A stretch of DNA of 64,000 nucleotides from Streptomyces sp. CB01635 (GCF_002803065.1 NZ_NNBL01000002.1:310001-374000), one strand, 5' to 3'. Positions 31,134-40,975 are shown, counted from the stretch's first letter. The notes: generated by a model from the sequence alone, not told the origin. A program made the numbers and translations.

Positions 31134-31646
31134 TCACACCGGCTCCGGCTCCGCTTCGACCAGCAGGCGGGCGTAATTCGCCATCGACCTCTGGTATCGG
31201 GGCAGATGGGGCGCCAGCGCGCCGAGGGCCAGCGACAGGCCCTCGCGGTCCCGGCCCAGGCTGGACAGGCACAACGCCAGCGTGGCGCGCACGGCGTCGT
31301 CCAACTCGTCGGAGGGCGCGTCGAGTTCGGGCGTGAGAAGGGCCACACCTTCCTCGGGTCGGCCGATGTTGCGCAGGGAGCTGGAGAGCTGGATCTTGGC
31401 GCGGCGGCCCCGGTAGCCGGACAGGCCGAGCTTCAGGGCCTCCTGGTACAGCGGCACGGCCCGGTCCGAGTGGCCGGTCGAGTCGAAGGCGCTGCCGCGC
31501 TCGAACGGGCCGACCGGGCTGCCGTCCGGCAGCTCGGCGACGAGGTCGTCGATGGCGGCGCGGAAGTCGCCCGCGGTGGACTCGTCGTAGTCGTCGATGC
31601 TCGCCCACGCCGCGGTCAGGCGTGCGTCCCAGTCTTCGCTGCTCAT
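31134..31646 (-). CDS. tetratricopeptide-repeat protein
   Basis: 170 residues from ATG 31646 with AGGTGA upstream; the frame continues to 31757 but without a ribosome binding site. Predicted helical pairs match TPR units: 'PFERGSAFDSTGHSDRAVPLYQEALKLGL', 'AKIQLSSSLRNIGRPEEGVALL' and 'ATLALCLSSLGRDREGLSLAL', each with the small-residue/hydrophobic spacing of TPR helices. Probably a cytoplasmic scaffold; partner unknown. It is immediately upstream of the sigma-like membrane protein in the same direction. Confidence 0.8.
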   Translation of the reverse strand: MSSEDWDARLTAAWASIDDYDESTAGDFRAAIDDLVAELPDGSPVGPFERGSAFDSTGHSDRAVPLYQEALKLGLSGYRGRRAKIQLSSSLRNIGRPEEGVALLTPELDAPSDELDDAVRATLALCLSSLGRDREGLSLALGALAPHLPRYQRSMANYARLLVEAEPEPV

Positions 31647-31753
31647 CGGGTCACCTTGGCACGGATGTGCCCACGCGGCACAGGGGTTTCGCCGAGACCA
31701 CGGGCCCCCGGGGTCCCATGCCGCCCGCGCCCCGAGCCCTCCGCACCCCCGCG

Positions 31754-32554
31754 TCACCCGGCCGTCAACCGCTTCCGGATCCGCTCCACCGCCTCGTCCG
31801 GCACCTCGAGCCCCTCGCGCACGTACGTCTCGAAGTCCCCGTACTGCACCGTCACCTCGTCCTGCGCGGCGTGCAGGTACGACGCCCGTACGCCGATCAG
31901 CGCGAGCGCGATCTCCGGGTCGCCGCCCTGCGCGGTGAACCCCTCGACGAGCGGCGCGAAGGCCTCCCGTACCGCCGGGTTGACCGACAGGTACTCGGTC
32001 TCCAGGGCCGCCTGGTCCGCGCCGAGGAGCGTCAGAACGACCGTCGCGGCCCAGCCGGTGCGGTCCTTGCCCGCGGTGCAGTGGAAGAGCAGCGGGCCCG
32101 CGTCGGGGTCGGCCAGTTCGGTCAGGAGCGTGCGGTAGGCGGCCCGCGCGGACTTCGTGGAGACGAGGGCGCGGTAGGTGTCGGCGAAGAGCGACTCGGC
32201 GCGCCCGCCGCCGAGCTTCTCGTCGGCGAGCGCCGGGTCGGACAGGACATGCTTGAGCTGCGCGGCGGCGGGCGCGGCCCCGGTCTGGGCGATCTTGTCG
32301 GCGAGCGCGTCCGCGACCAGGACATGGACGCCGTCCGGGACGTGGTCGGGGTAGGAGGCGCGCTCGCCGTTGGTGCGGAAGTCGACGATCGTGTGGATGC
32401 CGAGCGCGGCGAACGCCGGATCGGTTGCGGGGTCGAGCCGGTCGAGCTGCCCGGACCGCAGGGCGAGGCCCGGGTGTACGGTGCGTCCGCCGGGCAGCGG
32501 GATCCCGCCGAGGTCACGGAGGTTGGCGACGGTGGTGGCGGGGATCGCGGGCAT
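31754..32554 (-). CDS. protein-tyrosine phosphatase (PtpB/Y_phosphatase3 type)
   Basis: 266 residues from ATG 32554 with CTGGAG eight bases upstream; a GTG at 32593 would add 13 residues. N-terminal 'NLRDLGGIPLPGGRTVHPGLALRSGQL' and active-site loop 'LLFHCTAGKDRTGWAATVVL' (nucleophile Cys in HCxxGKDR) define the atypical tyrosine/phosphoinositide phosphatase group related to mycobacterial PtpB. 'IVDFRTNGER' supplies the conserved Asp/Arg. Likely cytoplasmic, acting on phosphotyrosine proteins or phosphoinositides; physiological substrate unknown. Confidence 0.88.
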   Translation of the reverse strand: MPAIPATTVANLRDLGGIPLPGGRTVHPGLALRSGQLDRLDPATDPAFAALGIHTIVDFRTNGERASYPDHVPDGVHVLVADALADKIAQTGAAPAAAQLKHVLSDPALADEKLGGGRAESLFADTYRALVSTKSARAAYRTLLTELADPDAGPLLFHCTAGKDRTGWAATVVLTLLGADQAALETEYLSVNPAVREAFAPLVEGFTAQGGDPEIALALIGVRASYLHAAQDEVTVQYGDFETYVREGLEVPDEAVERIRKRLTAG

Positions 32555-32630
32555 GGGCGGGACTCCAGATGTCACAGCCGTGACCGGATTCACGGCTTAT
32601 GTCCCGCCCATTCTGGCCCAGGGCCCGCTG

Positions 32631-35600
32631 CTACCCGAGCTGCCAGCCCCCGAACTCCACGGTGCCGCGCGCCCCGCCGCCCCCGTTCGTCGCCGTCATG
32701 AACAGCCCCACGTCCTGCGTCGTAGCCACCCCCGGCACCGCCACGGTCGCGACGGTCCGCCAGGTCGCCCCGTCGTCCGTCGAGCACTCACCCGTGTACG
32801 AGCCGCCGGACCGGGTCAGCCTCAGCGCGACCGGCGCCTTGATCCCGGTGATGCGCCGGTACGTGTCGAGCGTGCCGTCCCCGTTCGTGTCGTACGACAG
32901 CACGACCCCGTTGGACGGCGTCGCGGAGAGGTTCAGGAAGCCCGGGGAGCCGGGCGCCGCCAGGGAGTTGCGGACGATGAGGCCGGCCCGCGCCCACGGG
33001 CCCGTGGCGGCCTGCGCGGTCACCGTGACCTCAGCCGACGACCCGTCCGTGAAGGCGCCCTCGCGGTACGCCGAGCCGAACTCCGTGGTTCCCTTCCACA
33101 GGTCGGCGCCCGCCCCGTCGATCGCGTACCGGTCACCCAGCTGCCCGAAGACGGCGGCATTGTCGGTGACGGTCCGCCAGGCGCCGTCGAGCGGCCCGGC
33201 CTCGAAGAGCGTCCCCGCGTGGACCGACGTCACCCGGTCCTCGCCCTGTGGCCCGTACCGCACGGTGAGCTCGTACGGCAGCGGGCGCAGCGGCCGGTCC
33301 AGGGGCGTGCCGGGAGCGCTCGCCTGCCAGCGGACCGTGCCCGTGCCCGCGGGCGCGACGCTCCCCAGGGACGTGGAGCCCTCGGGCGCGGCATCGATGC
33401 CGGACAGCGTGAAGTCCACGCGCCCGGTTGCCCGCAGCCCGTTGACGTTGCGGAAAGCGGCCTCCACGCGCGCGTGCCCGCCGGGAGGGAACACCGTCGG
33501 CTGGGCGGTGACGGTCAGCGAGCCCTGGTAGGGCGCCCGCGCGAGCACGTCACGTACGCGCGTGGCCGTCTTGTACGCGTCCCCGATGGGCCGCAGCGGA
33601 TAGTCCTTGCGCTCCACGGTCCACGGCTCCTCGAACGCGAACCAGTCGACGGCCGCGGGCGCCGACCCCGTGGCCAGCGCGTCCTCCAGGGCGTCCAGCC
33701 ACTTCTGCCAGCGCGGCACGTAGAAGTCGGACATCAGGCCGTGCCACTCGCGGTTGGCGTACTCGTGCAGGCTCCCCGGGTCGGACGTGGCGCGGTCGCC
33801 CCACACCGTGATGAGCACCTTCGCCGTGCGCTCGAACTCGGCGCGCTCGGCGTCGCTCGTCGCGAGCCGCCGCGCGTCGTCGATCCACGGCCCGAGCAGG
33901 AACGCCGGATGCGTTCCCGTCACGTCGTCGGACAGCCGCATCAGCTTCAGCCACAGCGTCGCCAGGCGCCGGAAGGCGTCCCGGTCCTTCCTCGCGTACG
34001 CGGCCCGCAGCTGCGGCAGGAGCTGACGCGAGCGGTGCGCGAGCGCCTGCCGCGCCACGTCCACCAGGTCGTACTTGTACGCGGCGGAGCTCCGCAGTCC
34101 GCCGGCCACGCCGAGCAGCCCGCTCAGGGCCGCGTCGAAGCGGCCCGGGTCGTAGGCCAGGGCGCGGGGCGCGTACTCGGCGGCCCGGTTCGCGGCCAGG
34201 TCGGGACGGGCACAGAACAGCGAGTCGTGCGCGTCGCTGCGCTCCACCGCCGTGTGCTGGTACGCGGTGTCGTGCAGGGCGCGCCAGGCGGCCCGCGCGT
34301 CCGCGTCCCGGACTCCGTAACGGAAATCGGCGTACCCGGAGAACCAGGCCGCCCGGTCCACCTTGCCCTCGGTCCAGGCGAGTTCGGAGAACAGCTCGAA
34401 GGCGGCCGGGTCGCGGTCGGTGCCCTCCGGCATGAAGGCCGTGCCGGCGAGCGCGCTGCCCGGCTTGTCGCGCCACGCGAAGAACTTCTCGTTCCAGATG
34501 TGCGCGCGGGCGCCGATGGTGGTCCGCCCGCCGAAGTTCGGGATCGTGCCGAAGGCGTAGGGCGTGCCGCCCCAGTCCTTCTCGCGGTCGGTGACGGTCG
34601 TGAAGCGGTCACAGACGCCGTCGACGATCAGCATGCGCTTCTTGTCGATCGCGTCGATGAGCGCGGGCAGCGGGTTGGCCTCCCAGCCGAGAATCACCCA
34701 CGTGGCTCCCGGGTGCGCCTTCTGCAGGGCCTTCTCGACGCCGCGCGCCGCGTCCGGCACGGGCACGTCACCGGCTGTGCCGCCCTCGTGCAGCAGGTCC
34801 ATCTTGAAGTGCCCGGCCGCGCCGAACAGGTCCCGCTGATGTCCGTAGAAGGAGGCGGCGACGTCGGCGAAGGACTGAGTGCGCGGGTCGAGCCAGTCGG
34901 GCCGGTCGAAGCCGTGCCAGGTGCCCTGCGGAACGATGTGCGCGTCGCCGCCGTTGCGCTCCACGAAGCCGTGGGGGACGTGCCCGTAGTAGCCGGGGAA
35001 CACGGGCGACATGCCGAGCTCGCGCAGCCTGTCCGTGATCCTGCGGCCCAGCTCGACGCGCTTCGCGATGAGTTCGGGCGACAGCGGTCCGCCGTACCCC
35101 GACAGGTTCTGCAGGAGCCACCACGGCTGGTGCGTGGGCGCCGGCAGCCAGGCGCGCGACTCCGCGTCGCTGTACCCGAAGTCCTTCAGGACGCGCTCGT
35201 ACACGGCCTCCGTACCCGCGATGACGAGGACCTCGTTGCACCCGTGCAGCGCGAGGACGTCGATCATCCGCTCCCAGTACGGCCAGTCCGCGTACGGCGC
35301 GGTGTAGCCGTCGTTCGTGTCGTTGAGGGCGAACCGGTGGGGGAGTGCGGTGGATCTCTCCAGCGGGCGCGGGGGCGCCGGCAGGGTCTTCGGCAGGTCG
35401 AGCTGGCTGCCGTTCCACGCGATGTGGGCCCCGCAGACGTACTTGAGATACCAGTGAACTCCCGTGAGCATCACGGCCGGTGTCGTGCCGGCCACTTCGA
35501 CGCTCCCCCGCGTGCCCGTCACCCGGAACCGGTCGCCGCCGTCCTGCGGGGAGAGGAACCTGAGACGGAACTGGTCCGCGTGACCCGGGAGCAGTCTGTT

Positions 35601-35735
35601 GAGTGCGGAGCGTACGGGAGCCGTATCGAAGGCAGGGCCCTCGGCGGCGTGAGCCGTGACGGGGAACCCTGCGGCGGCTCCCAGGCCGATGGCGCCGGCG
35701 GTGCCGAGGACGGAACGTCGCGACGGTGCGGTCAT
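32631..35735 (-). CDS. secreted alpha-N-acetylglucosaminidase (GH89)
   Basis: 1034 residues. Tat-type signal 'SRRSVLGTAGAIGLGAAAGF'. The GH89 (NAGLU-like) catalytic region spans about 50-700: 'LTGVHWYLKYVCGAHIAWNG', 'RFALNDTNDGYTAPYADWPYWERMIDVLALHGCNEVL', 'GYYGHVPHGF', 'WVILGWEANP', 'IPNFGGRTTIGARAHIWNE'. A C-terminal Ig-like region and a jelly-roll, carbohydrate-binding-like or DUF1349-like domain ('GADLWKGTTEFGSAYREGAF', 'WARAGLIVRNSL') follow. Cleaves terminal alpha-linked GlcNAc, for example from mucin or heparan-type glycans; the natural substrate in soil is unknown. Start ATG 35735 has GGGGG upstream. Confidence 0.9.
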   Translation of the reverse strand: MTAPSRRSVLGTAGAIGLGAAAGFPVTAHAAEGPAFDTAPVRSALNRLLPGHADQFRLRFLSPQDGGDRFRVTGTRGSVEVAGTTPAVMLTGVHWYLKYVCGAHIAWNGSQLDLPKTLPAPPRPLERSTALPHRFALNDTNDGYTAPYADWPYWERMIDVLALHGCNEVLVIAGTEAVYERVLKDFGYSDAESRAWLPAPTHQPWWLLQNLSGYGGPLSPELIAKRVELGRRITDRLRELGMSPVFPGYYGHVPHGFVERNGGDAHIVPQGTWHGFDRPDWLDPRTQSFADVAASFYGHQRDLFGAAGHFKMDLLHEGGTAGDVPVPDAARGVEKALQKAHPGATWVILGWEANPLPALIDAIDKKRMLIVDGVCDRFTTVTDREKDWGGTPYAFGTIPNFGGRTTIGARAHIWNEKFFAWRDKPGSALAGTAFMPEGTDRDPAAFELFSELAWTEGKVDRAAWFSGYADFRYGVRDADARAAWRALHDTAYQHTAVERSDAHDSLFCARPDLAANRAAEYAPRALAYDPGRFDAALSGLLGVAGGLRSSAAYKYDLVDVARQALAHRSRQLLPQLRAAYARKDRDAFRRLATLWLKLMRLSDDVTGTHPAFLLGPWIDDARRLATSDAERAEFERTAKVLITVWGDRATSDPGSLHEYANREWHGLMSDFYVPRWQKWLDALEDALATGSAPAAVDWFAFEEPWTVERKDYPLRPIGDAYKTATRVRDVLARAPYQGSLTVTAQPTVFPPGGHARVEAAFRNVNGLRATGRVDFTLSGIDAAPEGSTSLGSVAPAGTGTVRWQASAPGTPLDRPLRPLPYELTVRYGPQGEDRVTSVHAGTLFEAGPLDGAWRTVTDNAAVFGQLGDRYAIDGAGADLWKGTTEFGSAYREGAFTDGSSAEVTVTAQAATGPWARAGLIVRNSLAAPGSPGFLNLSATPSNGVVLSYDTNGDGTLDTYRRITGIKAPVALRLTRSGGSYTGECSTDDGATWRTVATVAVPGVATTQDVGLFMTATNGGGGARGTVEFGGWQLG

Positions 35736-35849
35736 AGGTGTGCCCCCTGCGTCGGATGGTGCGGCGCACGGTAACCCTGTGACCCCCCTTGCTCAACGCT
35801 GTGCACGGAGCTGGCGAATTCGTGTCGCCGCACGGGACGGAAGGAAACG

Positions 35850-36293
35850 ATGGGAATGACGCGACGCATGCGGCGCATATGGGCGACCGGGGCGATGGTC
35901 TCGCTGGCGGTCCTGACCGGCTGCGGATCGAGCGCCGACGGCGTGCCGAAGACCGCGACCGGCAGCCTGGAACAGCTCGCCGCCAAGGCGAGGTGCAGGC
36001 CCGACATCCAGACGGACGCCGACGAGCTGCGCCAGGCCACCTGCGGCGACGGCCGGGACCGCTACATCCTCGCCACCTTCGCCACCGACCGCGGCCAGGC
36101 CGAGTGGCTCGACCAGGCCGACGACTACGGCGGCACGTATCTGATCGGCCGCCGCTGGATCGCCGTCGGCGCCGACAAGGCGGTCACAGCGCTGCGCGGC
36201 CGGCTCGGCGGGACCGTGGAGAAGTCCTCCTCGCACCACTCGGGGAGTAGCGGTGGCGGGGGTCACGAGGAGGACGGGCACTCCGGGCACTGA
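35850..36293 (+). CDS. small lipoprotein
   Basis: 147 residues; GGAAGGAAA precedes ATG 35850. N-terminus 'RRIWATGAMVSLAVLTGC' is a lipoprotein signal with the lipobox VLTG-C. The mature part (about 115 residues) ends in a Gly/Ser/His-rich tail 'SSSHHSGSSGGGGHEEDGHSGH', which could bind metal. No known domain recognised. Surrounded by genes on the other strand; divergent from the GH89 gene and convergent with the DUF1996 gene. Confidence 0.75.
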   Translation: MGMTRRMRRIWATGAMVSLAVLTGCGSSADGVPKTATGSLEQLAAKARCRPDIQTDADELRQATCGDGRDRYILATFATDRGQAEWLDQADDYGGTYLIGRRWIAVGADKAVTALRGRLGGTVEKSSSHHSGSSGGGGHEEDGHSGH

Positions 36294-36342
36294 CGGTCAC
36301 CGCGCGAGCCGACCGCGCAGCAGTCGACGGGGGGTCAGGCCG

Positions 36343-37863
36343 TCAGGTACAGCGCTGACCCCGGTTGATGCAGTTCGCGACGCGCTTCATCAGGCCCTCG
36401 TCGAAGACGTTGATGAAGTCGCCGTGGTCGGTCACGGGCTTGTGCAGCTGCTCGGGGAACGAGTCGACGGCGAAGCCGGGGCCGGGCGGGACGTCGTACA
36501 CGATGCGCTGCTGCAGCTGGGGGATCGCCTGGAAGCCCTGCGGGCAGGCGCCGCTGGCCGGGTCGGCGAAGGCCACGTGCGTACGGTGGTTGGCGCTGTC
36601 GGTGTTGCGCCCGTCCCAGCAGCTCTGGAACTTGAACGACCGCACGACCTTGCTGCCCTCGGGGCAGATCGGGTACTTGTCCTTGAGCTGGCGATCCTCG
36701 AAGCCGGTGCAGCTCCAGGACGCGTTCGCGTTCGCGTCGCCGTTGGTGAAGGCCTTGGCGTCACCGGTGATGATGCGCAGGAACCGCGGCATGGCGACGA
36801 CCTTGCCGGTCGGATTTCCCACGAACTTCAGCGTGACCGAGGCAGGTGTCTGGATCTCGCCGACATTCTGGTCCTTGCCGCCGCCGTCGGCCTGCGCGTC
36901 GTTCTCGTCCTTTCCGTTCTGGAGGCGCAGAACAGGCCAGTAATAGGTCGACTTGTCACCCTGATTGCGACAGCTCGTGTCGCCATTCGCAAGATCGTCG
37001 TCACTGGCGAAAGCGTCGTTCGCCTGATTTCCCACGTAGTCGTGCATATGGTGCGCGCCATTGCTCACACCGGGCGCCACGATGACGTTGTCGGGATTGA
37101 ACTTGCCGTTCTCGTTCCGCCCGCATTTCGTGGTGAACGTGCCGCGGGAGGCGGCCCGCTGGCTGGGCGGCGTCTTCACGTTGGGCTGGACGGAGTTGAT
37201 GTCGACGAAGTCGGAGGCGTCGGGGCCGTTGCCGTTCTGCTGACCGCCGCCCTGCCCGCCGTCCTGTCCGCCACCCTGCTGACCGCCGTCTCCTTGCTGG
37301 CCGCCGTCCTGTTGGCCGCCGTCTGCCTGACCGCCGTCCGCGGGCGCGGACGGTGCGGCGGAGCCGGCCGGGGGGCTGCCGTCGGTGCCGGCCGACCTGG
37401 CCGTGCAGGCCGCGAGGTCCTTCATGCCCTCGGGGGCCGTGCCGCCGGCCCGGCTGATCTCCAGGCCGATCCGGTCGATGAGGGTCGAACGCCGCTCCTT
37501 CAACGGCTGCAGAATGCTGTTCTGTACGAACTCCGGATCCCGCGCCGCCGCGTCCCGCGAGGCCGCGAGGCGCTGGTACGACTCGGTGATCTGGCTGTCC
37601 ATCGTGGCCAGTTCGCCGTCGACCTCCGACCGCGCGGCGTCCGGCACGTCGGAGAGCCCGTTGCCCACGTCGGGGCAGTCGATGGTGGCGACCTGCTGCT
37701 GTTGCTGCTGCGCGCCGTCGCCGCGCTGCGCCGGGTTCTCCTCGTGGGCGGACGCGTAGACGTTCACCGCGACCAGCCCTCCTCCACCCAGGAGCAGTGC
37801 GGCCGACGCGACCGTCATGCGCGTCGCGAGTGACGAGCGCCGTTTTCGTGATGTGCGTCCCAT
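36343..37863 (-). CDS. secreted DUF1996-domain protein with Gln/Gly-rich linker
   Basis: 506 residues from ATG 37863; a GTG at 37908 would add 15 residues. The N-terminal hydrophobic segment '[20 protein letters not shown]' is a signal peptide or anchor. After a helical region and a Gln/Gly/Asp-rich linker (near residue 190-230) comes DUF1996: '[37 protein letters not shown]', 'YYWPVLRL', '[20 protein letters not shown]'. DUF1996 proteins are extracellular, found in fungi and actinobacteria, without known activity. It lies 66 bases downstream of a two-component system on the same strand and may be its target. Confidence 0.85.
   Translation of the reverse strand: MGRTSRKRRSSLATRMTVASAALLLGGGGLVAVNVYASAHEENPAQRGDGAQQQQQQVATIDCPDVGNGLSDVPDAARSEVDGELATMDSQITESYQRLAASRDAAARDPEFVQNSILQPLKERRSTLIDRIGLEISRAGGTAPEGMKDLAACTARSAGTDGSPPAGSAAPSAPADGGQADGGQQDGGQQGDGGQQGGGQDGGQGGGQQNGNGPDASDFVDINSVQPNVKTPPSQRAASRGTFTTKCGRNENGKFNPDNVIVAPGVSNGAHHMHDYVGNQANDAFASDDDLANGDTSCRNQGDKSTYYWPVLRLQNGKDENDAQADGGGKDQNVGEIQTPASVTLKFVGNPTGKVVAMPRFLRIITGDAKAFTNGDANANASWSCTGFEDRQLKDKYPICPEGSKVVRSFKFQSCWDGRNTDSANHRTHVAFADPASGACPQGFQAIPQLQQRIVYDVPPGPGFAVDSFPEQLHKPVTDHGDFINVFDEGLMKRVANCINRGQRCT
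37240..37347 (-). repeat. GGQQDGG-type amino acid repeats in DUF1996 linker
   Basis: The linker of the DUF1996 protein is built from imperfect repeats of Gly-Gly-Gln with Asp or Gln ('[20 protein letters not shown]'). The DNA shows repeated CCGCC(C)TG units. Such linkers are flexible spacers in secreted proteins; repeat number is likely to vary between strains. Confidence 0.7.
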
Positions 37864-37929
37864 GGAGCTACGTACGCAACACACGGGCCCCTTGTTCAAA
37901 GAGAGCACCGGTGATTTCCCGGCGGAATC

Positions 37930-38580
37930 TCAACGGACCTGATCCAGATAGGCGATGACGGCGAGAACCCGCCGGTTGTCGTCGTCCGACACCGGAAGTC
38001 CCAGCTTCAGAAAGATATTGGAGGTGTGTTTCGCGATCGCCCGTTCCGTGACGACGAGTTGGCCCGCGATGGCCGCATTCGACCGGCCCTGCGCCATGAG
38101 TTCCAGAACCTCCATTTCGCGCGGTGTCAGACCGCCGAGCGGCGCGTCGGCGGCCCGCCGCGAGAGGAGCTGCTTGATCACCTGCGGGTCCATCGCGGTC
38201 CCGCCCGCGGCGACCCGGCGCACCGCGTCGATGAACTGGTCCGCGTCGAACACCCGGTCCTTCAGCAGATAGCCGATCCCGCCGTTCCCGTCGGCGAGCA
38301 GCTCGCGCGCGTACAGCTGTTCCACGTGCTGCGACAGGACGAGGACCGGCAGCCCTGGCCGCGCCCGCCGCGCGGCCAGCGCACACTGCAGCCCCTCGTC
38401 CGTGTGCGAGGGCGGCAGCCGTACGTCGACGACCGCGACGTCCGGCTCCAACTCGGCCAGCGCCTTGGTCAGTTCGGGCCCGCTCTCGACGGCCGCGGCG
38501 ACCTCGAAGTCGTACGCCTCCAGCATCCGCACCAGGCCGTCGCGGAGCAGGAAGAGATCTTCGGCTAGGACAACGCGCAA
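37930..38580 (-). CDS. NarL/LuxR-family response regulator
   Basis: 216 residues. Receiver domain 'RVVLAEDLFLLRDGLVRMLEAYDFEV' with phosphorylation Asp in 'DVAVVDVRLPPSHTDEG' and Lys in 'GYLLKDRV'; C-terminal LuxR helix-turn-helix 'LTPREMEVLELMAQGRSNAAIAGQLVVTERAIAKHTSNIFLKLGL'. The start is a TTG at 38580 with GGAG five bases upstream, inside the end of the kinase gene; the 16-base overlap ties the two translationally. It likely controls the neighbouring DUF1996 gene or a distant regulon. Confidence 0.9.
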   Translation of the reverse strand: MRVVLAEDLFLLRDGLVRMLEAYDFEVAAAVESGPELTKALAELEPDVAVVDVRLPPSHTDEGLQCALAARRARPGLPVLVLSQHVEQLYARELLADGNGGIGYLLKDRVFDADQFIDAVRRVAAGGTAMDPQVIKQLLSRRAADAPLGGLTPREMEVLELMAQGRSNAAIAGQLVVTERAIAKHTSNIFLKLGLPVSDDDNRRVLAVIAYLDQVR

Positions 38581-39854
38581 GGAAGCTCCATCGTCACCAT
38601 GGTCGGACCGCCCGCGGGGGAGCTGACGGCGAGGACGCCGTCGAATGTACCGAGCCGGCGCTCGATCCCGCTCAGCCCCGACCCCGCCCCGATTCTCGCC
38701 CCGCCCTTGCCGTTGTCGGTGACGGCGATCCGCAGCATGCCCGTCGCCCCGGTGTGGTGCACGTCGACCCAGATGCGGTCGGCCCCCGAGTGCTTGACGG
38801 CGTTCGTGAGGACCTCGCTGACGGCGAAGTACGCCGCCGACTCGACGGGCGCCTCGGCGCGGCCCGGCAGGTCCACGTCGACGTCGGTGGCGACCGGCAG
38901 CCGCAGCGCGAGCGCCTGCACCGCGTCACCGAGGCCGCGCTCGGCGAGGACCGGCGGATGGATGCCGCGGACCAGGTCGCGCAGCTCGGTGAGGGCGTCG
39001 GCGGAGGACCTGCGGGCCTGCGCGAGCAGCTCCTTGGCCTTCTGCGGGTTCTTCTCGATCAGCGTCTCGATCGTGCCGAGGTCCATGCCCATGGCGACGA
39101 GGCGGGCCTGCGCGCCGTCGTGCAGGTCGCGCTCGATGCGGCGCAGCTCCGCGGCCGAGGTGTCGACCGCGTCGCGCCGCGTCTGCGTCAACACCTCGAC
39201 GCGGGCGGCCAGTTCGCCCTCGTCCGGGGTGAGGACGGCCCGGGTCAGCTGGAAGTGGGCGCGCAGCAGCGCAGGGGCCGTGAAGTAACCGGCCACGAGG
39301 AGTGCGTTGGCGAGGCCGGCGGCCTCGAACGCGGAGCCCTGGCCGCTGATGGGCACGAACCCGTACCACCAGCCGACGTACGTGCCGTCCGTGAAGACCC
39401 GCCACAGGCCGGCCGCGAGGGCGTACCCCTCCAGCGGGTAGAAGACGACCGCGGCCGGCAGGAGCGCGGTCACGAACCCGGCCGTCATGTCGACGAGCAG
39501 CCACAGCAGGTCCCGCCATGTCGCCGGGTCACCGAGCATCAGCCGGCAGCGCTCCGCCTGCCCGACGAGTCCGGTCCGGACGTCGGCGGGGAAGGGCCGG
39601 TACAGCGCCGGGACGCGGATCCCGTACCACTCGGCGGCGAGGACGCGCCGACGGTTCGCCCAGGACCTGACCAGGGAGAGCACGGCAGGAGTGGTGAGTA
39701 CGCCGACACCCAGGACGATGAACACGATCGACAGGACGGACAGCACGAAGAGGGTGAGCGAGCCGGCGAACCCCACGACTGCGAGCGCGAGGCCACGCGC
39801 CCCCGCCACCAGGGCGCGGCGCGCCCGCCCGCCGAACGCACTCGACGCGTCCAT
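38565..39854 (-). CDS. sensor histidine kinase (NarL-type partner)
   Basis: 429 residues from ATG 39854 with GGAGAGC upstream; two earlier in-frame ATGs lack a ribosome binding site. Four to five membrane segments in a PspC/sensor-like region (30-220), then HisKA_3 dimer/phospho-acceptor 'RRIERDLHDGAQARLVAMGM' (His in DLHDG), then the ATPase domain with N-box 'SEVLTNAVKHSGADRI' and G-box 'VTDNGKGG', 'GSGLSGIERRL'. Partner of the overlapping regulator gene. The signal is probably sensed in or at the membrane since there is no large external loop. Confidence 0.9.
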   Translation of the reverse strand: MDASSAFGGRARRALVAGARGLALAVVGFAGSLTLFVLSVLSIVFIVLGVGVLTTPAVLSLVRSWANRRRVLAAEWYGIRVPALYRPFPADVRTGLVGQAERCRLMLGDPATWRDLLWLLVDMTAGFVTALLPAAVVFYPLEGYALAAGLWRVFTDGTYVGWWYGFVPISGQGSAFEAAGLANALLVAGYFTAPALLRAHFQLTRAVLTPDEGELAARVEVLTQTRRDAVDTSAAELRRIERDLHDGAQARLVAMGMDLGTIETLIEKNPQKAKELLAQARRSSADALTELRDLVRGIHPPVLAERGLGDAVQALALRLPVATDVDVDLPGRAEAPVESAAYFAVSEVLTNAVKHSGADRIWVDVHHTGATGMLRIAVTDNGKGGARIGAGSGLSGIERRLGTFDGVLAVSSPAGGPTMVTMELPCALS

Positions 39855-39938
39855 CCCGCTCTCCGTCCACCGCCCGACCCGTACGCCCCCAGTCTCCCCG
39901 GCCGGGGCCGTACGGGGCATGGGGCCGGGCACCCGTCC

Positions 39939-39962
39939 GGGGGTGTATCTGGCACCACCCCC
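39939..39962 (-). terminator. terminator after epimerase gene
   Basis: GGGGGTG (39939-39945) and CACCCCC (39956-39962) form a seven-bp stem with a ten-base loop just past the epimerase stop, in the 122-base gap before the kinase gene. Confidence 0.5.
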
Positions 39963-39976
39963 AAGGCCCCCTGGCT

Positions 39977-40975
39977 TCAGCCCGCCAGGACCTTCGCCTC
40001 CGTCGCCGGGTCGAGGCCGAGCACCGGCCGGTCCGGGCGCTGCGGGGCCTTCCCGCCGATGGACTCCAGCCAGGCCCAGGTGTCGGCGACGGTCTCCTCG
40101 ACGGGCCGGCAGCGCAGCCCGGCCGCGACCGCCTTCGCCACGTCACCGCTGTGCAGCGCGGCATGCATGTCACTGCCCGGCGGCACCCACACCGGCAGCT
40201 GCATCCACGGCTCGATACCCGCAGCGGCGATCACCTCGGGAGCGGTCCAGCGCAGGTCGGCATCGCCCCCGGTGGCCCGGATGCAGGCGTCGAGCAGCCC
40301 GCCCATGGTCGTGTGCCCGGAGGGGCTGATCACGGTGTACGGGCCGCTCAGTCCGGCCTGTGCCGCATCGAGGACCCAGGCGGCGAGGTCGCGTACGTCG
40401 ATGTACTGGAGCGGCAGTTCGCGGGGGCCGGGTGCGAGCACGGGGCCGCCCCGCGCGATCCGCCCCAGCCACCACGGGAGCCGGCCGATGTTCTCGTACG
40501 GGCCGAGGATCAGCCCGCACCGCACGAGCAGCGCACGCCCGGCGCCGAACGCTTCGACCGCCGCGAGCTCACCGCCCCGCTTGTCCCGCGCGTAGTCCGT
40601 CCGTTCCGCGTCGGGCGAGGCACCGTCGACGACCGGGGCGTCCTCGGTGTAGCCGGGCGGGGGCGCCCACGTGTACACGGACGAGGTCGACACGTATACG
40701 TAGCGGCCCGCGCGCCCTGCGAGCAGCCGGGCGGAGTCGCGGACCGCGCGGGGCGCCGCCCCCCAGGTGTCCACGACGACGTCCCACTCGCTCTCGCTCT
40801 CCGCGAGCGCGGCGAGCCCGCCGTCCGCGGTGCGGTCCCCGTGCAGGGACCGCACCCCTTCGGGCGCCGCGTGCTGCCCGCGGTGGAAGACCGTCACGTC
40901 CCAGGACCTGGCGACCGCGGCCTCCACCACTGCGCGCCCCACGAATTCCGTACCGCCGAGTACCAGAAGTTTCAT
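39977..40975 (-). CDS. NAD-dependent epimerase/dehydratase-family protein
   Basis: 332 residues. Rossmann start 'KLLVLGGTEFVGRAVVEAA' (GGTxFxG), then 'VSTSSVYTW' and a 'YARDK' Tyr-x-x-x-Lys dyad ('RTDYARDKRGGE') at the expected place, which places it in the extended short-chain dehydrogenase group. It is close to the NAD-dependent reductases used in sugar or isoflavone-like reductions; substrate unknown. Same strand as glnRII, 102 bases downstream of it, so they may be co-transcribed. Confidence 0.85.
   Translation of the reverse strand: MKLLVLGGTEFVGRAVVEAAVARSWDVTVFHRGQHAAPEGVRSLHGDRTADGGLAALAESESEWDVVVDTWGAAPRAVRDSARLLAGRAGRYVYVSTSSVYTWAPPPGYTEDAPVVDGASPDAERTDYARDKRGGELAAVEAFGAGRALLVRCGLILGPYENIGRLPWWLGRIARGGPVLAPGPRELPLQYIDVRDLAAWVLDAAQAGLSGPYTVISPSGHTTMGGLLDACIRATGGDADLRWTAPEVIAAAGIEPWMQLPVWVPPGSDMHAALHSGDVAKAVAAGLRCRPVEETVADTWAWLESIGGKAPQRPDRPVLGLDPATEAKVLAG

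Noticed and set aside
37240..37347. CRISPR-like repeats
   Set aside because: The repeats are codon repeats for a Gly/Gln linker within a gene, without spacers of constant length.
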